From a virus, in IMG/VR virus record IMGVR_UViG_3300022687_000025, positions 1 through 38,116 of that record: a DNA stretch of 38,116 bases; one strand, written 5' to 3'. Every line of letters starts with the position of its first letter. Positions within the stretch are counted from its first letter, which is position 1. The position numbers and the translations under genes were made by a program. This document shows, piece by piece, positions 24,523 to 31,668 of this stretch. The notes beneath the pieces were generated by a model, which made no database searches, was not told where the DNA came from, and worked only from the letters and a program-made list of their open reading frames with translations.

Positions 24523-25061
24523 CCGACTTCCTCCCCTTTCTCCAGCATTTCATGGATATGCTTTAAATCCCACTGCACGACATTTTCATCTGCAGAAACG
24601 AGGATCCTTTCCTGTTTTGGATTGTTGGTCAGGTTTGCTGATCCCAGGATGGAAACATTCATTTTCTCGCCGATCAATACGATTACTTTTGCGTGACAAG
24701 GATGCACTCTTAGGCTCCGAAATAGCGTGCGGGCCATATCGAAAGCTTCAGGATGATCCTTTCGTGTGCGGAAATCGACGACGCCGGCGATGGAAGCAAT
24801 CAAGCCTGAAGTATGAAGGCGCAGTATTGATTTCATTGCGGGCACAGAAATAGACCAGGAGCATAAGTGTGCATCCGCCCTGCCTGTGTGTTGGAGTGCC
24901 GCTTCGAGTACTTGGTGCAAATGAAGTTTCCCTTCGTTCCAGATATGGATGGTTTCTCCAGGTGCGATTTGCTCCAGAGAAAAATTTGCTTTGCTTGTTT
25001 CAGAAACCGTGGACAGTTTTTCCGCTTGAGCTTCTTCTATTTTCGATTCGAACCAACTCAT
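24519..25061 (-). CDS. PLD-superfamily nuclease-like protein
   Basis: Encodes 180 residues with a single phospholipase D-type motif: His123-x-Lys125 (CHAKVIVLIG) followed by GSANLTNN at residues 140-147, the HxK(x)nGSxN form. One motif per chain means it would have to act as a dimer, as in Nuc-type nucleases. Residues 35-110 form the alternating alpha/beta half. No signal peptide is present, so the protein is cytoplasmic. It lies between packaging genes with four-base overlaps on both sides, which suggests a role in DNA processing during packaging or in degrading host or competitor DNA. Substrate unknown. Confidence 0.75.
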   Translation of the reverse strand: MSWFESKIEEAQAEKLSTVSETSKANFSLEQIAPGETIHIWNEGKLHLHQVLEAALQHTGRADAHLCSWSISVPAMKSILRLHTSGLIASIAGVVDFRTRKDHPEAFDMARTLFRSLRVHPCHAKVIVLIGEKMNVSILGSANLTNNPKQERILVSADENVVQWDLKHIHEMLEKGEEVG

Positions 25062-25696
25062 AGAAGCTTCACTACTGCCTCCTGCAGCTTTTCATGATGC
25101 TGAATTCTCTCGAGCAATTCGGCCTTCTTGAGCGGGTCGGAAATAGTGCCCAGTTTCTTACGCCATTTGGAAAGGTTGGATGCGTTATTTCCTTTGAACC
25201 GCGCCAACTGAACGGTGTCCATTCCCTGCAAATCGGGAAGCACAAAGGCAGTTTCTTTTTTCTGGGATCCATGCTGCAGGAAATAATCAATACGCTCCCA
25301 GCAGCGTTGATTTTCCATCATGGATTGCATGATGAGCTCGGCATATTGGCAACGAAGTTCATCTGACTCTGCAGCCTCCATTTTGAGACGCAATTGCCCA
25401 GCGCTGCGGTACAATTCGGCCTTACGAATATGATCACGTTGCAGATCTTCTGGAAGAGAGAAATAGTCGTAAGAGGGGAAACCGATGGCGGCTTGTTTAT
25501 CGCCTTCGATGCTGGCAATGGGTGCCAGGTGTTCTTTGAGAATGGTTTCGAGTTTGTCCTGGTTAAATTGCGTTTCTCCCGAGCGTTTTATCATCCGGAG
25601 CTGGATGGAATCAGCATCCAATTGCTCGAGCAATTTAAGCCCTACAAGGAAGTCTTTATCGGATTGTAACCAAGTTCGAATCTGCTGCTGTAGCAT
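25058..25696 (-). CDS. Hypothetical protein, first gene of terminase unit
   Basis: Encodes 212 residues, largely helical, with no signal or membrane segment. The N-terminal part (FLVGLKLLEQLDADSIQLRM) is hydrophobic-amphipathic. The middle is a long charged helix (HIRKAELYRSAGQLRLKMEA) and the end is a Lys-rich helical hairpin (LSKWRKKLGTISDPLKKAELL). Similar proteins stand at the head of packaging operons in Bacteroidota prophages, but no function is known to me. ATG 25696 is four bases from the -7-like octamer of promoter D, so the transcript may be leaderless. Confidence 0.6.
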   Translation of the reverse strand: MLQQQIRTWLQSDKDFLVGLKLLEQLDADSIQLRMIKRSGETQFNQDKLETILKEHLAPIASIEGDKQAAIGFPSYDYFSLPEDLQRDHIRKAELYRSAGQLRLKMEAAESDELRCQYAELIMQSMMENQRCWERIDYFLQHGSQKKETAFVLPDLQGMDTVQLARFKGNNASNLSKWRKKLGTISDPLKKAELLERIQHHEKLQEAVVKLL

Positions 25697-25700
25697 GATT

Positions 25701-25736
25701 CGAATAAACTTCCAATCACATTATCAATAAAGGACA
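25701..25736 (-). promoter_or_regulatory. Late promoter element D (terminase unit)
   Basis: Leftward: TGTCCTTT (plus AAAGGACA at 25729-25736), 20 bases, TTTATTCG (plus 25701-25708), four bases, ATG 25696. The whole element fills the 41-base gap between two genes. The octamer differs from copies A-C but keeps TTCG and the spacing. Confidence 0.6.
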
Positions 25737-25737
25737 A

Positions 25738-26139
25738 TCATTGATATTCCACTAGTAAATGATCCAAACCATAAATGGATTGGAGTTCTTTAAATTCTTC
25801 AGGGCTGAGGGTTGATGTCTTTTCTGAGTGACCAACGACTGATTGCTGTTTTTCTTCATTTAATCTGCGACAAAATAATTGACCCAGCTGTTCCGAATCA
25901 CTTGGTGCTTTGCCAGTCCATCCTAGAAATTCATAAATAAGCAATATTTTCCCATCCCTATCTGCACCAATCGCTATTAGATGCACAAAGTATTGAAATT
26001 GCTCTCCAGTATCAACAGAGCTTGAGAAGTTAAAAGTTACGATGCGGCCTTTAACCATGGACCGTTCGTAAGGAGCCAAAACAGTATGACCTCCACTATA
26101 ACTCGCAAATGGGAATCGTATTTTATGTTCATAATCCAT
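25738..26139 (-). CDS. Hypothetical protein between two late units
   Basis: Encodes 133 residues from ATG 26139 (MDYEHKIRFP). An earlier in-frame ATG at 26187 would read through a terminator stem, which makes it unlikely. The N-terminal half is beta-rich (FASYSGGHTVLAPYER, GRIVTFNFSSSVDTG) and the end is helical and acidic. No family recognised. It lies just after the terminator that closes the capsid unit and just before promoter D, so how it is transcribed is unclear; read-through or a promoter upstream of the terminator is needed. It may be an accessory gene. Confidence 0.6.
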   Translation of the reverse strand: MDYEHKIRFPFASYSGGHTVLAPYERSMVKGRIVTFNFSSSVDTGEQFQYFVHLIAIGADRDGKILLIYEFLGWTGKAPSDSEQLGQLFCRRLNEEKQQSVVGHSEKTSTLSPEEFKELQSIYGLDHLLVEYQ

Positions 26140-26152
26140 AACGAAATTTACG

Positions 26153-26182
26153 AAAAAACCCCGAAGTGCTCTCCGGGGTTTT
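26153..26182 (-). terminator. Terminator of the capsid unit
   Basis: Leftward: AAAACCCCG, loop of ten bases, CGGGGTTTTTT. A nine-pair GC-core stem and six T residues, 24 bases after the stop at 26206. Confidence 0.85.
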
Positions 26183-26205
26183 AACATGAATATATGAATC
26201 TGCGT

Positions 26206-26457
26206 TTAAGCCTTCTTTGAGGTATCTGCAGCTGCGTCTTTCTTCAGCTTCAGAAATCTTCCTGGGCTGTATTCAAAAAGCGCATCGGCCTCTTCCATGC
26301 TCATTGTGCGCATGTCGATACGCACATTTTGCTTTGGAAAAAATTGCACCGTAGGAACACCTACCGCCTCATATTTGCGTGCTACATTCGTGGGTAGCTC
26401 GTGTTTTACTTCCTTTTTTTCTGCCGGATTTGCCGGCTTTAAATTAAGTTTTCCCAT
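26206..26457 (-). CDS. Small hypothetical protein of capsid unit
   Basis: Encodes 83 residues, basic N-terminus (KLNLKPANPAEKKEVKHE) and a central part VPTVQFFPKQNVRIDMRTMS, then EEADALFEYSPGRFLKLKK. The last gene of the capsid unit, followed by its terminator. The sequence looks like a small structural or head-completion protein, but I do not recognise the family. Twelve bases separate it from the tail-tube-like gene upstream. Confidence 0.6.
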   Translation of the reverse strand: MGKLNLKPANPAEKKEVKHELPTNVARKYEAVGVPTVQFFPKQNVRIDMRTMSMEEADALFEYSPGRFLKLKKDAAADTSKKA

Positions 26458-26468
26458 ATGTCAAAGAA

Positions 26469-27017
26469 CTAAGGTTTCATGGTTACTACACCTTCATAGA
26501 ATGCCAACGTAGGTTGGAATGCTTCAAAGGTGAATTCGATTCCTGCAAAGCCTGCATCTGGAGTTCCGCTGGTCCATTTGGCTTCGATGCACCGGGCAGG
26601 CATATCTTTCAAACCAAACTGATTTACATCTGCACCGGCGGCTGCTTTTAGCTTGGTTGCTAAAACCATCACCTCGGCATTATTGTATTCAGCTTCAGCA
26701 GCTGCCACTTCTTTACCAGTGCCGTAGAAGAAGGCTTTGATTGTCCACTTCTTGTTATTGGATCCCCAATCACCCGCTTTTTCGCCTTCCCACATGTTTT
26801 TCTTGAAGTCGCCTTCCAACTCAATGAAACCATCGGCCACATCAAAAGTATGATCGGCCGTTATGGTAACGGCATCCTCTGGGTTAACGATAGGTGAGAC
26901 AAATTCACTAATGACGAGGAACTTATCGAATCGGGCAAGGAAAAGCGTGGCCGCAATTCCGCCGATATTGTCCTTAGCCGTGGCATAAGGACGTTTAATA
27001 CTTACTAATTCTCCCAT
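26469..27017 (-). CDS. Tail tube-like structural protein
   Basis: Encodes 182 residues, beta-rich and acidic, without membrane segments. Strand pattern FIELEGDFKKNMW, KWTIKAFFYGTGKE and the C-terminal IEFTFEAFQPTLAFYEG resemble major tail tube proteins, which polymerise around the tape measure. It lies downstream of the capsid gene. An outer capsid (decoration) protein is an alternative of similar size. It is separated from its neighbours by 3 and 11 bases, so it is co-transcribed with the capsid gene and would be made in large amounts. Confidence 0.55.
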   Translation of the reverse strand: MGELVSIKRPYATAKDNIGGIAATLFLARFDKFLVISEFVSPIVNPEDAVTITADHTFDVADGFIELEGDFKKNMWEGEKAGDWGSNNKKWTIKAFFYGTGKEVAAAEAEYNNAEVMVLATKLKAAAGADVNQFGLKDMPARCIEAKWTSGTPDAGFAGIEFTFEAFQPTLAFYEGVVTMKP

Positions 27018-27020
27018 GGC

Positions 27021-27482
27021 TTAGTCTTTTAGTTTAAGAACTGAGGAACCCATTTCAACAAGTTCTGCAGTAAGCGCTTTGTCTTTACGCAAAGCGTCTG
27101 CAGAGTGAGTAGCGCCTTTATGGCGGAAGGAAGGAATCATGACCAGGTACTTTTTACCGTCATGACTGATTTCAGGAAGTGCCCCTTTGGCGGGTTTGTT
27201 TTCCAATGCTTTTTGAAGCTCCTCATTTTCACCCAAAGCGGCTTCAAGGTCGGCTTCTAGTTTATTAAAATTGCCCTGAAGCGTCGTCACTTTTGTTTCA
27301 GCTTCTTGAAGAGCCTTGGTTCCTGTTTCAATATCTGTCTCGAACTTGGCAATTTTCGCCACAGCTTCGTCAGATGTTTTTTTAAGCTCGGCAACCTGGG
27401 CCTGAGCTTCTTTTGCAAACGCAAGCAACTCCTCTGGAGAGAGAGTTGCCACGTCTGCAGTAATGTCAATCTTTTTTGCCAT
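27021..27482 (-). CDS. Coiled-coil phage structural protein
   Basis: Encodes 153 residues. Residues 15-95 form a heptad-like coiled coil (AKEAQAQVAELKKTSDEAV to LEAALGENEELQKAL). Residues 105-153 form a small globular end with the phrase KKYLVMIPSFRHKGATHSAD. It stands between the capsid and tail-tube-like genes. The C-terminal phrase recurs in Bacteroidota prophages. A head decoration or capsid-assembly role is plausible; the protease-scaffold upstream already has its own coil, so this need not be the scaffold. Confidence 0.6.
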   Translation of the reverse strand: MAKKIDITADVATLSPEELLAFAKEAQAQVAELKKTSDEAVAKIAKFETDIETGTKALQEAETKVTTLQGNFNKLEADLEAALGENEELQKALENKPAKGALPEISHDGKKYLVMIPSFRHKGATHSADALRKDKALTAELVEMGSSVLKLKD

Positions 27483-27486
27483 GATA

Positions 27487-28707
27487 TTAAGCTTGATCGT
27501 TTGTGTACAATGGCTCTAGGTCTGCGATTTCAAAGCCGAGCAGCCATTTTGCAACGGATTTGTAGCCATGGAGGCTTTCAATGGTTTTGGTTACACCCGG
27601 AGTGCTGGAGAGATTAGTTCCAACGCGAAGGTTGGTTCCTAATACATCAAAGATTACACGACCAGAAGTTCCCATCCATGTGTGTTCACGGATTTCCCAT
27701 TTCTTACCAGAGCCATAGATGTACTTTTTACCATCGCCCATAGTTTGATTCAATACTTGTGGGAACACGTCTTTTTCGTGATCCAAGTATTTCTGGTACA
27801 CATCTGGACTCATGCGTACAATTCCTCCTTTGGCACGATGCGCAACGGTCATATCCTTGTAGATCAATTCTACCTTATCCAAGGCATTCGCATCTGTAAG
27901 CGCCCCAGTAACCACCGGAGTGATATTAGCTGCAGTAATTTCATCAGCGATGATTTTGGCTGGACCGTCAAAGCTTACAAGTCCATTTACTTCTTCCCAT
28001 TTTGCAGGGTGAGAAATTGGCGTTTCTCCGGGCGCAGTGATTGCAACTGCACGGTAGAAATTACTGTCGGTGTATTTCACATAATCCCCAATAGCATAAG
28101 CACTGGCAGGATTAAATGCCGCGGCATCGCTGTGAAATTCCTGAAGCCAGAAATTATCATTGATTTCAGACGCCAGTTTCTCCATCTCACGAGCCCAGAC
28201 CCATTGCGCAAAAGGAATGTCCTTAGCACCTGGCTGAATCATATCGCTCATGAAGCTTTCCAAGAGCCCTTCTTCTTCAGGGATGATTTTAAAGAGCTTC
28301 ATCATGTCATACACGAAAAGCTTACGACCGCTGAACCTGCGTTCTACCCTTCCGTTTTCTTCTACCTCAACATCCAAAGGACGCATTCCAGCAAGGGCGG
28401 TAAATTTTGGAAGTAGCTTACCATGGCGACTGACCATCTTATCTGTGGTCAAGTCTTTCATGATGTCTAAGCCGTTCAGCATCTGATTGAGCATCGTCTT
28501 GCTGTTTTTACCAGCCCATTTGGCGATTGCCTCCACATCTGTGGTTGCTGCCATCATCAATGCGCCAGGCATATTCGGAGTAAAAAGTGCAATTGCCGAA
28601 ATACCGGCAACGGCCACGGCAACGTCAATCCCCAGGACTACGTGCGCAAAACCTGACCCGAAAAGGATCAGTGTGGCGAGAGAAAATAAGGTGAGTATCC
28701 TTTTCAT
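27487..28707 (-). CDS. Major capsid protein with hydrophobic N-terminus and inserted CBM-like domain
   Basis: Encodes 406 residues. The HK97-type-like body includes the helix-rich region 60-195 and the C-terminal part with GGIVRMSPDVYQKYL and KSVAKWLLGFEIADLEPLY. Two features are odd. Residues 1-45 are strongly hydrophobic (LTLFSLATLILFG, DVAVAVAGISAIALF), like one or two membrane helices. Residues 198-241 match a CBM5/12-type fold: AYAIGDYVKYTDSNFYRA, then PISHPAKWEEV. ATG 28707 lies six bases after the protease gene, so the long N-terminus fits the tight operon; starts at 28572 or 28554 would leave a gap over 130 bases. The protease upstream could remove it during maturation. Confidence 0.82.
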   Translation of the reverse strand: MKRILTLFSLATLILFGSGFAHVVLGIDVAVAVAGISAIALFTPNMPGALMMAATTDVEAIAKWAGKNSKTMLNQMLNGLDIMKDLTTDKMVSRHGKLLPKFTALAGMRPLDVEVEENGRVERRFSGRKLFVYDMMKLFKIIPEEEGLLESFMSDMIQPGAKDIPFAQWVWAREMEKLASEINDNFWLQEFHSDAAAFNPASAYAIGDYVKYTDSNFYRAVAITAPGETPISHPAKWEEVNGLVSFDGPAKIIADEITAANITPVVTGALTDANALDKVELIYKDMTVAHRAKGGIVRMSPDVYQKYLDHEKDVFPQVLNQTMGDGKKYIYGSGKKWEIREHTWMGTSGRVIFDVLGTNLRVGTNLSSTPGVTKTIESLHGYKSVAKWLLGFEIADLEPLYTNDQA

Positions 28708-28713
28708 ACGATT

Positions 28714-30099
28714 TTAGATCATTCCCAATGAAGCCTTCATTTCTGCCAACTGGGCATCGGCGGGGCTTTTAAATTCATCGGCTTCAGGATCAATAGTCTC
28801 TGGATCCTTATCTGCTTTTGGTTTTTTCTTACCATCTGCAGTAGTAGAATCCTTCAATTCCTGAAGCTCAGTATTGGTTGTAGAATGAGCGTCTTGCTCA
28901 TCTTTAAGTGCCTTTTGTGCTGCGGACAAATCAGATTTGGCTTTCGCTAGATCTGATTGAAGCGTTTTCACGGTGGCATTTTCCGAAATCAATTTCGCAG
29001 CGTCAGCTTCGAATGAGGACGGAACAATAGACAAACCCGTGATGCCTTCGCCTTCCAGCTCTGCATTCACGGCATTGATATCCTCTTCAGATACCTCTTC
29101 TGATGTTTTCCCTTTTAACCCGCTAAGGGTGGGAAATTTGTTTCCAAACAGTGCCATATTAGATTGTGATTGTGATGTGCTTTTTTTGGTTCCTACCCGG
29201 TTGTAAACCGATAAGATTGCGTCTTCCATGGAGCCAATGCGATCGGCCAAACCGATTTTAATTGCTTCCTCTGCGAAGTACATTTTGCCAGTGAACGGAT
29301 CACCTGCAGAGAGGTCGATTTTGTCGCCTCGATTGGATTTTATTGTATTGATAAAAGTTTCGGCAAGGAAATGCAGCTCGGCCTCTACCTTCTGGTAATT
29401 GCCTTTTAGTGCTTCCTTATAATCGCCGTTTTTGTCGCTTGATTGTGGTGCGTAGATCTGATGAATCTTGATACCAAGCTTATCGAAATATCCTTGGTAG
29501 TCTGCCAATTGGGTATAAACCCCAATGGAACCGATCATATCGGTTGGCTGACTAAGCAGGATTTCATCACAGCTGGAAATGGTCCACATTCCTGCAGAAG
29601 CGGCCATTCCATCATCAACAAATCCAGCTGTTGGTTTAGAACAGTTCCGGATCGCATCTGCAAACGTTGCGGTTCCATCTACCATTCCTCCTGGCGTATC
29701 ATGAACGAAAATGAGCCCTTCGATTTTTGAAGAGTCTTGTGCTTCACGCACCCAGCGGGTCATGTCTGCAGATCCAGGAACGCCGCAGTTGTAATACTTG
29801 GAAATAGGCCCTACAACGGGAATCATGGCAATAGATCCTTTCGGTGCCTCGTCGAACGAACGGTAGAAGCTAGCGCGAACGGTACCGGCAGAGACATCAA
29901 TCACGCGAGGCATGTTGATCAAGTCTTCCTGCATCCATTCCGGAGCATTATTCGGTAAAGAGGAAATAGGTTTTGAGGGATACGAAACAGCCTTACCCTC
30001 GAGAAGCGCGGCCACAAGAGCCAAATTGGCCTCCGCCCATGCCGGGTCTAAAAGCCAAGGTTTAGAAAGGATTGCTGATATGAGTCCGTAGTTCTGCAC
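28714..30099 (-). CDS. S49-type prohead protease fused to scaffold-like C-terminus
   Basis: Encodes 461 residues. The SppA/S49 protease domain spans about 75-300, with DTPGG at 134-138 and the nucleophile Ser168 in GMAASAGMW; the Lys partner is probably among residues 223-228 (KNGDYK). Residues 320-461 form a coiled coil, AKLISENATVKTLQSDLAKA, then an acidic Lys-rich tail, like a built-in scaffold that the protease removes. The start is GTG 30099: a stop codon lies directly before it in frame and no ATG is available. It heads the capsid unit and is read from promoter element A. Confidence 0.88.
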   Translation of the reverse strand: MQNYGLISAILSKPWLLDPAWAEANLALVAALLEGKAVSYPSKPISSLPNNAPEWMQEDLINMPRVIDVSAGTVRASFYRSFDEAPKGSIAMIPVVGPISKYYNCGVPGSADMTRWVREAQDSSKIEGLIFVHDTPGGMVDGTATFADAIRNCSKPTAGFVDDGMAASAGMWTISSCDEILLSQPTDMIGSIGVYTQLADYQGYFDKLGIKIHQIYAPQSSDKNGDYKEALKGNYQKVEAELHFLAETFINTIKSNRGDKIDLSAGDPFTGKMYFAEEAIKIGLADRIGSMEDAILSVYNRVGTKKSTSQSQSNMALFGNKFPTLSGLKGKTSEEVSEEDINAVNAELEGEGITGLSIVPSSFEADAAKLISENATVKTLQSDLAKAKSDLSAAQKALKDEQDAHSTTNTELQELKDSTTADGKKKPKADKDPETIDPEADEFKSPADAQLAEMKASLGMI

Positions 30100-30108
30100 T
30101 TACGGAAA

Positions 30109-30144
30109 CGAAGGTTATATCAGGATGAAAGGGGAAAAAGGACA
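30109..30144 (-). promoter_or_regulatory. Late promoter element A (capsid unit)
   Basis: Leftward: TGTCCTTT (plus AAAGGACA at 30137-30144), 20 bases, AACCTTCG (plus 30109-30116), then nine bases and GTG 30099. It shares the extended box GGGGAAAAAGGACAG with copy B. Confidence 0.65.
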
Positions 30145-30425
30145 GGGGATTAAATGGCATAGCAAGAATATTGATTCAAAAAAAACCTGAATGTTCACGG
30201 ATACAACCCCTTGAATAGTGTGAAAGTCGGCCAGACCACATAGCACAAAGGCTCCAGCCTATTAAATGATGCATTTATTACAGGCACATGTCTTCAAACT
30301 CTTTCGTTTGACAAACCGTGCCAACAACTACACCTCAATAACCACAAGCCTTTGAGGTCTCCAACCGGCTAATGTTGACATTTTTAAAATACCCCACTTG
30401 TATAACAGATGTGTACAACTGAACA

Positions 30426-30457
30426 TTGGAAGAATGGGTAATTAAGAAGAAACTTTG
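30426..30457 (+). promoter_or_regulatory. Candidate promoter of short rightward unit
   Basis: TTG at 30426-30428, 21 bases, AAACTTTG at 30450-30457, which fits NAnnTTTG. Apart from this, bases 30145-30634 hold no gene that I can support; a strong AGGAGGTG string at 30569-30576 has no convincing frame behind it. Confidence 0.35.
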
Positions 30458-30634
30458 AGACGCGCTAATTACAACCTAACGCAAAGCGAAAAAATATTTA
30501 GACAAAAGAATATCGATAAACGAAAAAAACAAAACGACTCTCTATTTATATAAGTAAATCCACAGCCAGGAGGTGGGTTCAATAAACAGCCTTGATTCCT
30601 GGGCAAGGCAAAAAAAATAAACACAAAAATACCA

Positions 30635-30739
30635 ATGTTTAAAAAGTTTAAAAAAGCACTCGGAATGCTGAACACCTCCGAGATGCTTCAATTGGTTCAA
30701 ATTGGAATTGCCATCATCGCTCTTTTTCATATGAAGTGA
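30635..30739 (+). CDS. Small membrane peptide (34 residues)
   Basis: MFKKFKKALGMLNTSEMLQ is a basic amphipathic start, followed by LVQIGIAIIALFHMK, a single short membrane-spanning segment. The frame is closed by TGA at 30737. It is too short for routine gene finding, but it lies on the plus strand inside a unit with a possible promoter at 30426 and a strong terminator at 30788-30819, while all neighbouring genes run leftward. It could be a toxin-like, antiholin-like or regulatory peptide, or the transcript could act as an RNA. Existence as a gene is inference. Confidence 0.4.
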   Translation: MFKKFKKALGMLNTSEMLQLVQIGIAIIALFHMK

Positions 30740-30787
30740 CAATTCTACTCATGATGGCACCGCTGGGTGTCTATTCTAAATCCACGA

Positions 30788-30819
30788 CCCCCTATTCACA
30801 GTAGGGGGCGTTTTCTTTT
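30788..30819 (+). terminator. Rightward terminator of short unit
   Basis: CCCCCTA (30788-30794), loop TTCACAG, TAGGGGG (30802-30808), then CGTTTTCTTTT. Strong seven-pair stem with T-run on the plus strand; the leftward side has no T-run. Confidence 0.8.
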
Positions 30820-30835
30820 CCAAATGTAGGCAGTT

Positions 30836-31126
30836 TCAGAATTTTTCCAAAATCTGCCCCTTCAAAAGATTATCAATATCCAGCTGCTCAACGATTGTTT
30901 GGATATAAACCAAATCAGAATCCTCTCCATTTTCTCCAGGTATATCAGAGATATCAAAGCTTCCAGATTCAGCCAGTTGATTGGCAATAGCAGCCTCCAA
31001 GGCTGGACGCTCCTTGTTAATACGTGAATCAAGCTTTTCCTGCAGAAACTGCGCGCATGAATAATCGATGCAATGAGGCTCGCCCTGGCGGTTGGTTGGA
31101 TTGAAGTTGAGGTTGATTGTTTTCAT
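30836..31126 (-). CDS. Small hypothetical protein of accessory virion unit
   Basis: Encodes 96 residues, acidic. It begins MKTINLNFNPTNRQGEPHC, then CAQFLQEKLDSRINKERPAL and an acidic end (DIPGENGEDSDLVYIQTIV). No family known to me. It overlaps the preceding gene by four bases and is the last gene of the unit read from promoter E. It may be a chaperone or small structural protein for the adhesion-like proteins upstream; this is only a guess from place. Confidence 0.55.
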   Translation of the reverse strand: MKTINLNFNPTNRQGEPHCIDYSCAQFLQEKLDSRINKERPALEAAIANQLAESGSFDISDIPGENGEDSDLVYIQTIVEQLDIDNLLKGQILEKF

Positions 31127-31668
31127 GGCTTATAAGGAAGGAAATTTGTCCCTTCAACAATTTTTAGGTCCCAGATACTGTATTCTTCATTTAACACCGA
31201 TCCGTTTCCAGGGCTGCCGGATCCTATATCAAAAAATTTCCCAACTGGAAAGGATGGGAGTGTCCTCAGAGTGCCGAAATAAAACGTCCAATGATCATTC
31301 AGAATTGCTTCAACATTGGGAGTATCGCAGATATCTAGGACAATTTTCACGGTAAGAGATACTCGTTTAGCCCAAAAACAATATGAATAATCCGTATTTG
31401 CCTCAATTGGTGGTGTTAGTTGCCTCAATTGAGCTCCAGCAGATGGATTAAATATCGAAGTTCTTTTGAATAAAGTAGCATAGCTAGTGCCGTCGGGGGC
31501 CAAAATAGCATTGGGTGTTCTTGTTGTTTGAGACGCCAAAGGAATCCAATTGGTAATCAAATCCCTTCCATTTAATACCAGGTCTACAAGCTTGGTATCC
31601 CATGAAATTCGGCGTGCAAAATCCATCGCATCACATGTAAAAACACCAGTATTTACCCCTTGGATCAT
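31123..31668 (-). CDS. Tail fibre-like protein with lectin/CBM-like layout
   Basis: Encodes 181 residues, beta-rich. The sequence WIPLASQTTRTPNAILAPDGTSYATLFKR has the form of the phage domain with NxxPDGTxxAxx, followed by IEANTDYSYCFWAKR and ending in YSIWDLKIVEG. This form of jelly-roll domain (carbohydrate-binding-module-like) is common in tail fibre and capsid-fibre proteins and in their receptor-binding parts. It overlaps both neighbours by four bases. A host-surface sugar ligand is plausible, but not shown by the sequence. Confidence 0.6.
   Translation of the reverse strand: MIQGVNTGVFTCDAMDFARRISWDTKLVDLVLNGRDLITNWIPLASQTTRTPNAILAPDGTSYATLFKRTSIFNPSAGAQLRQLTPPIEANTDYSYCFWAKRVSLTVKIVLDICDTPNVEAILNDHWTFYFGTLRTLPSFPVGKFFDIGSGSPGNGSVLNEEYSIWDLKIVEGTNFLPYKP

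Noticed and set aside
27682-28416. Plus-strand open frame of about 240 codons opposite to the capsid gene
   Set aside because: Antisense to a clear capsid gene, with improbable composition rich in His, Phe and Cys.
30469-30742. Leftward open frames in the gap before the capsid unit
   Set aside because: No start context, composition rich in Phe and Cys, and they overlap the better supported rightward peptide and terminator.
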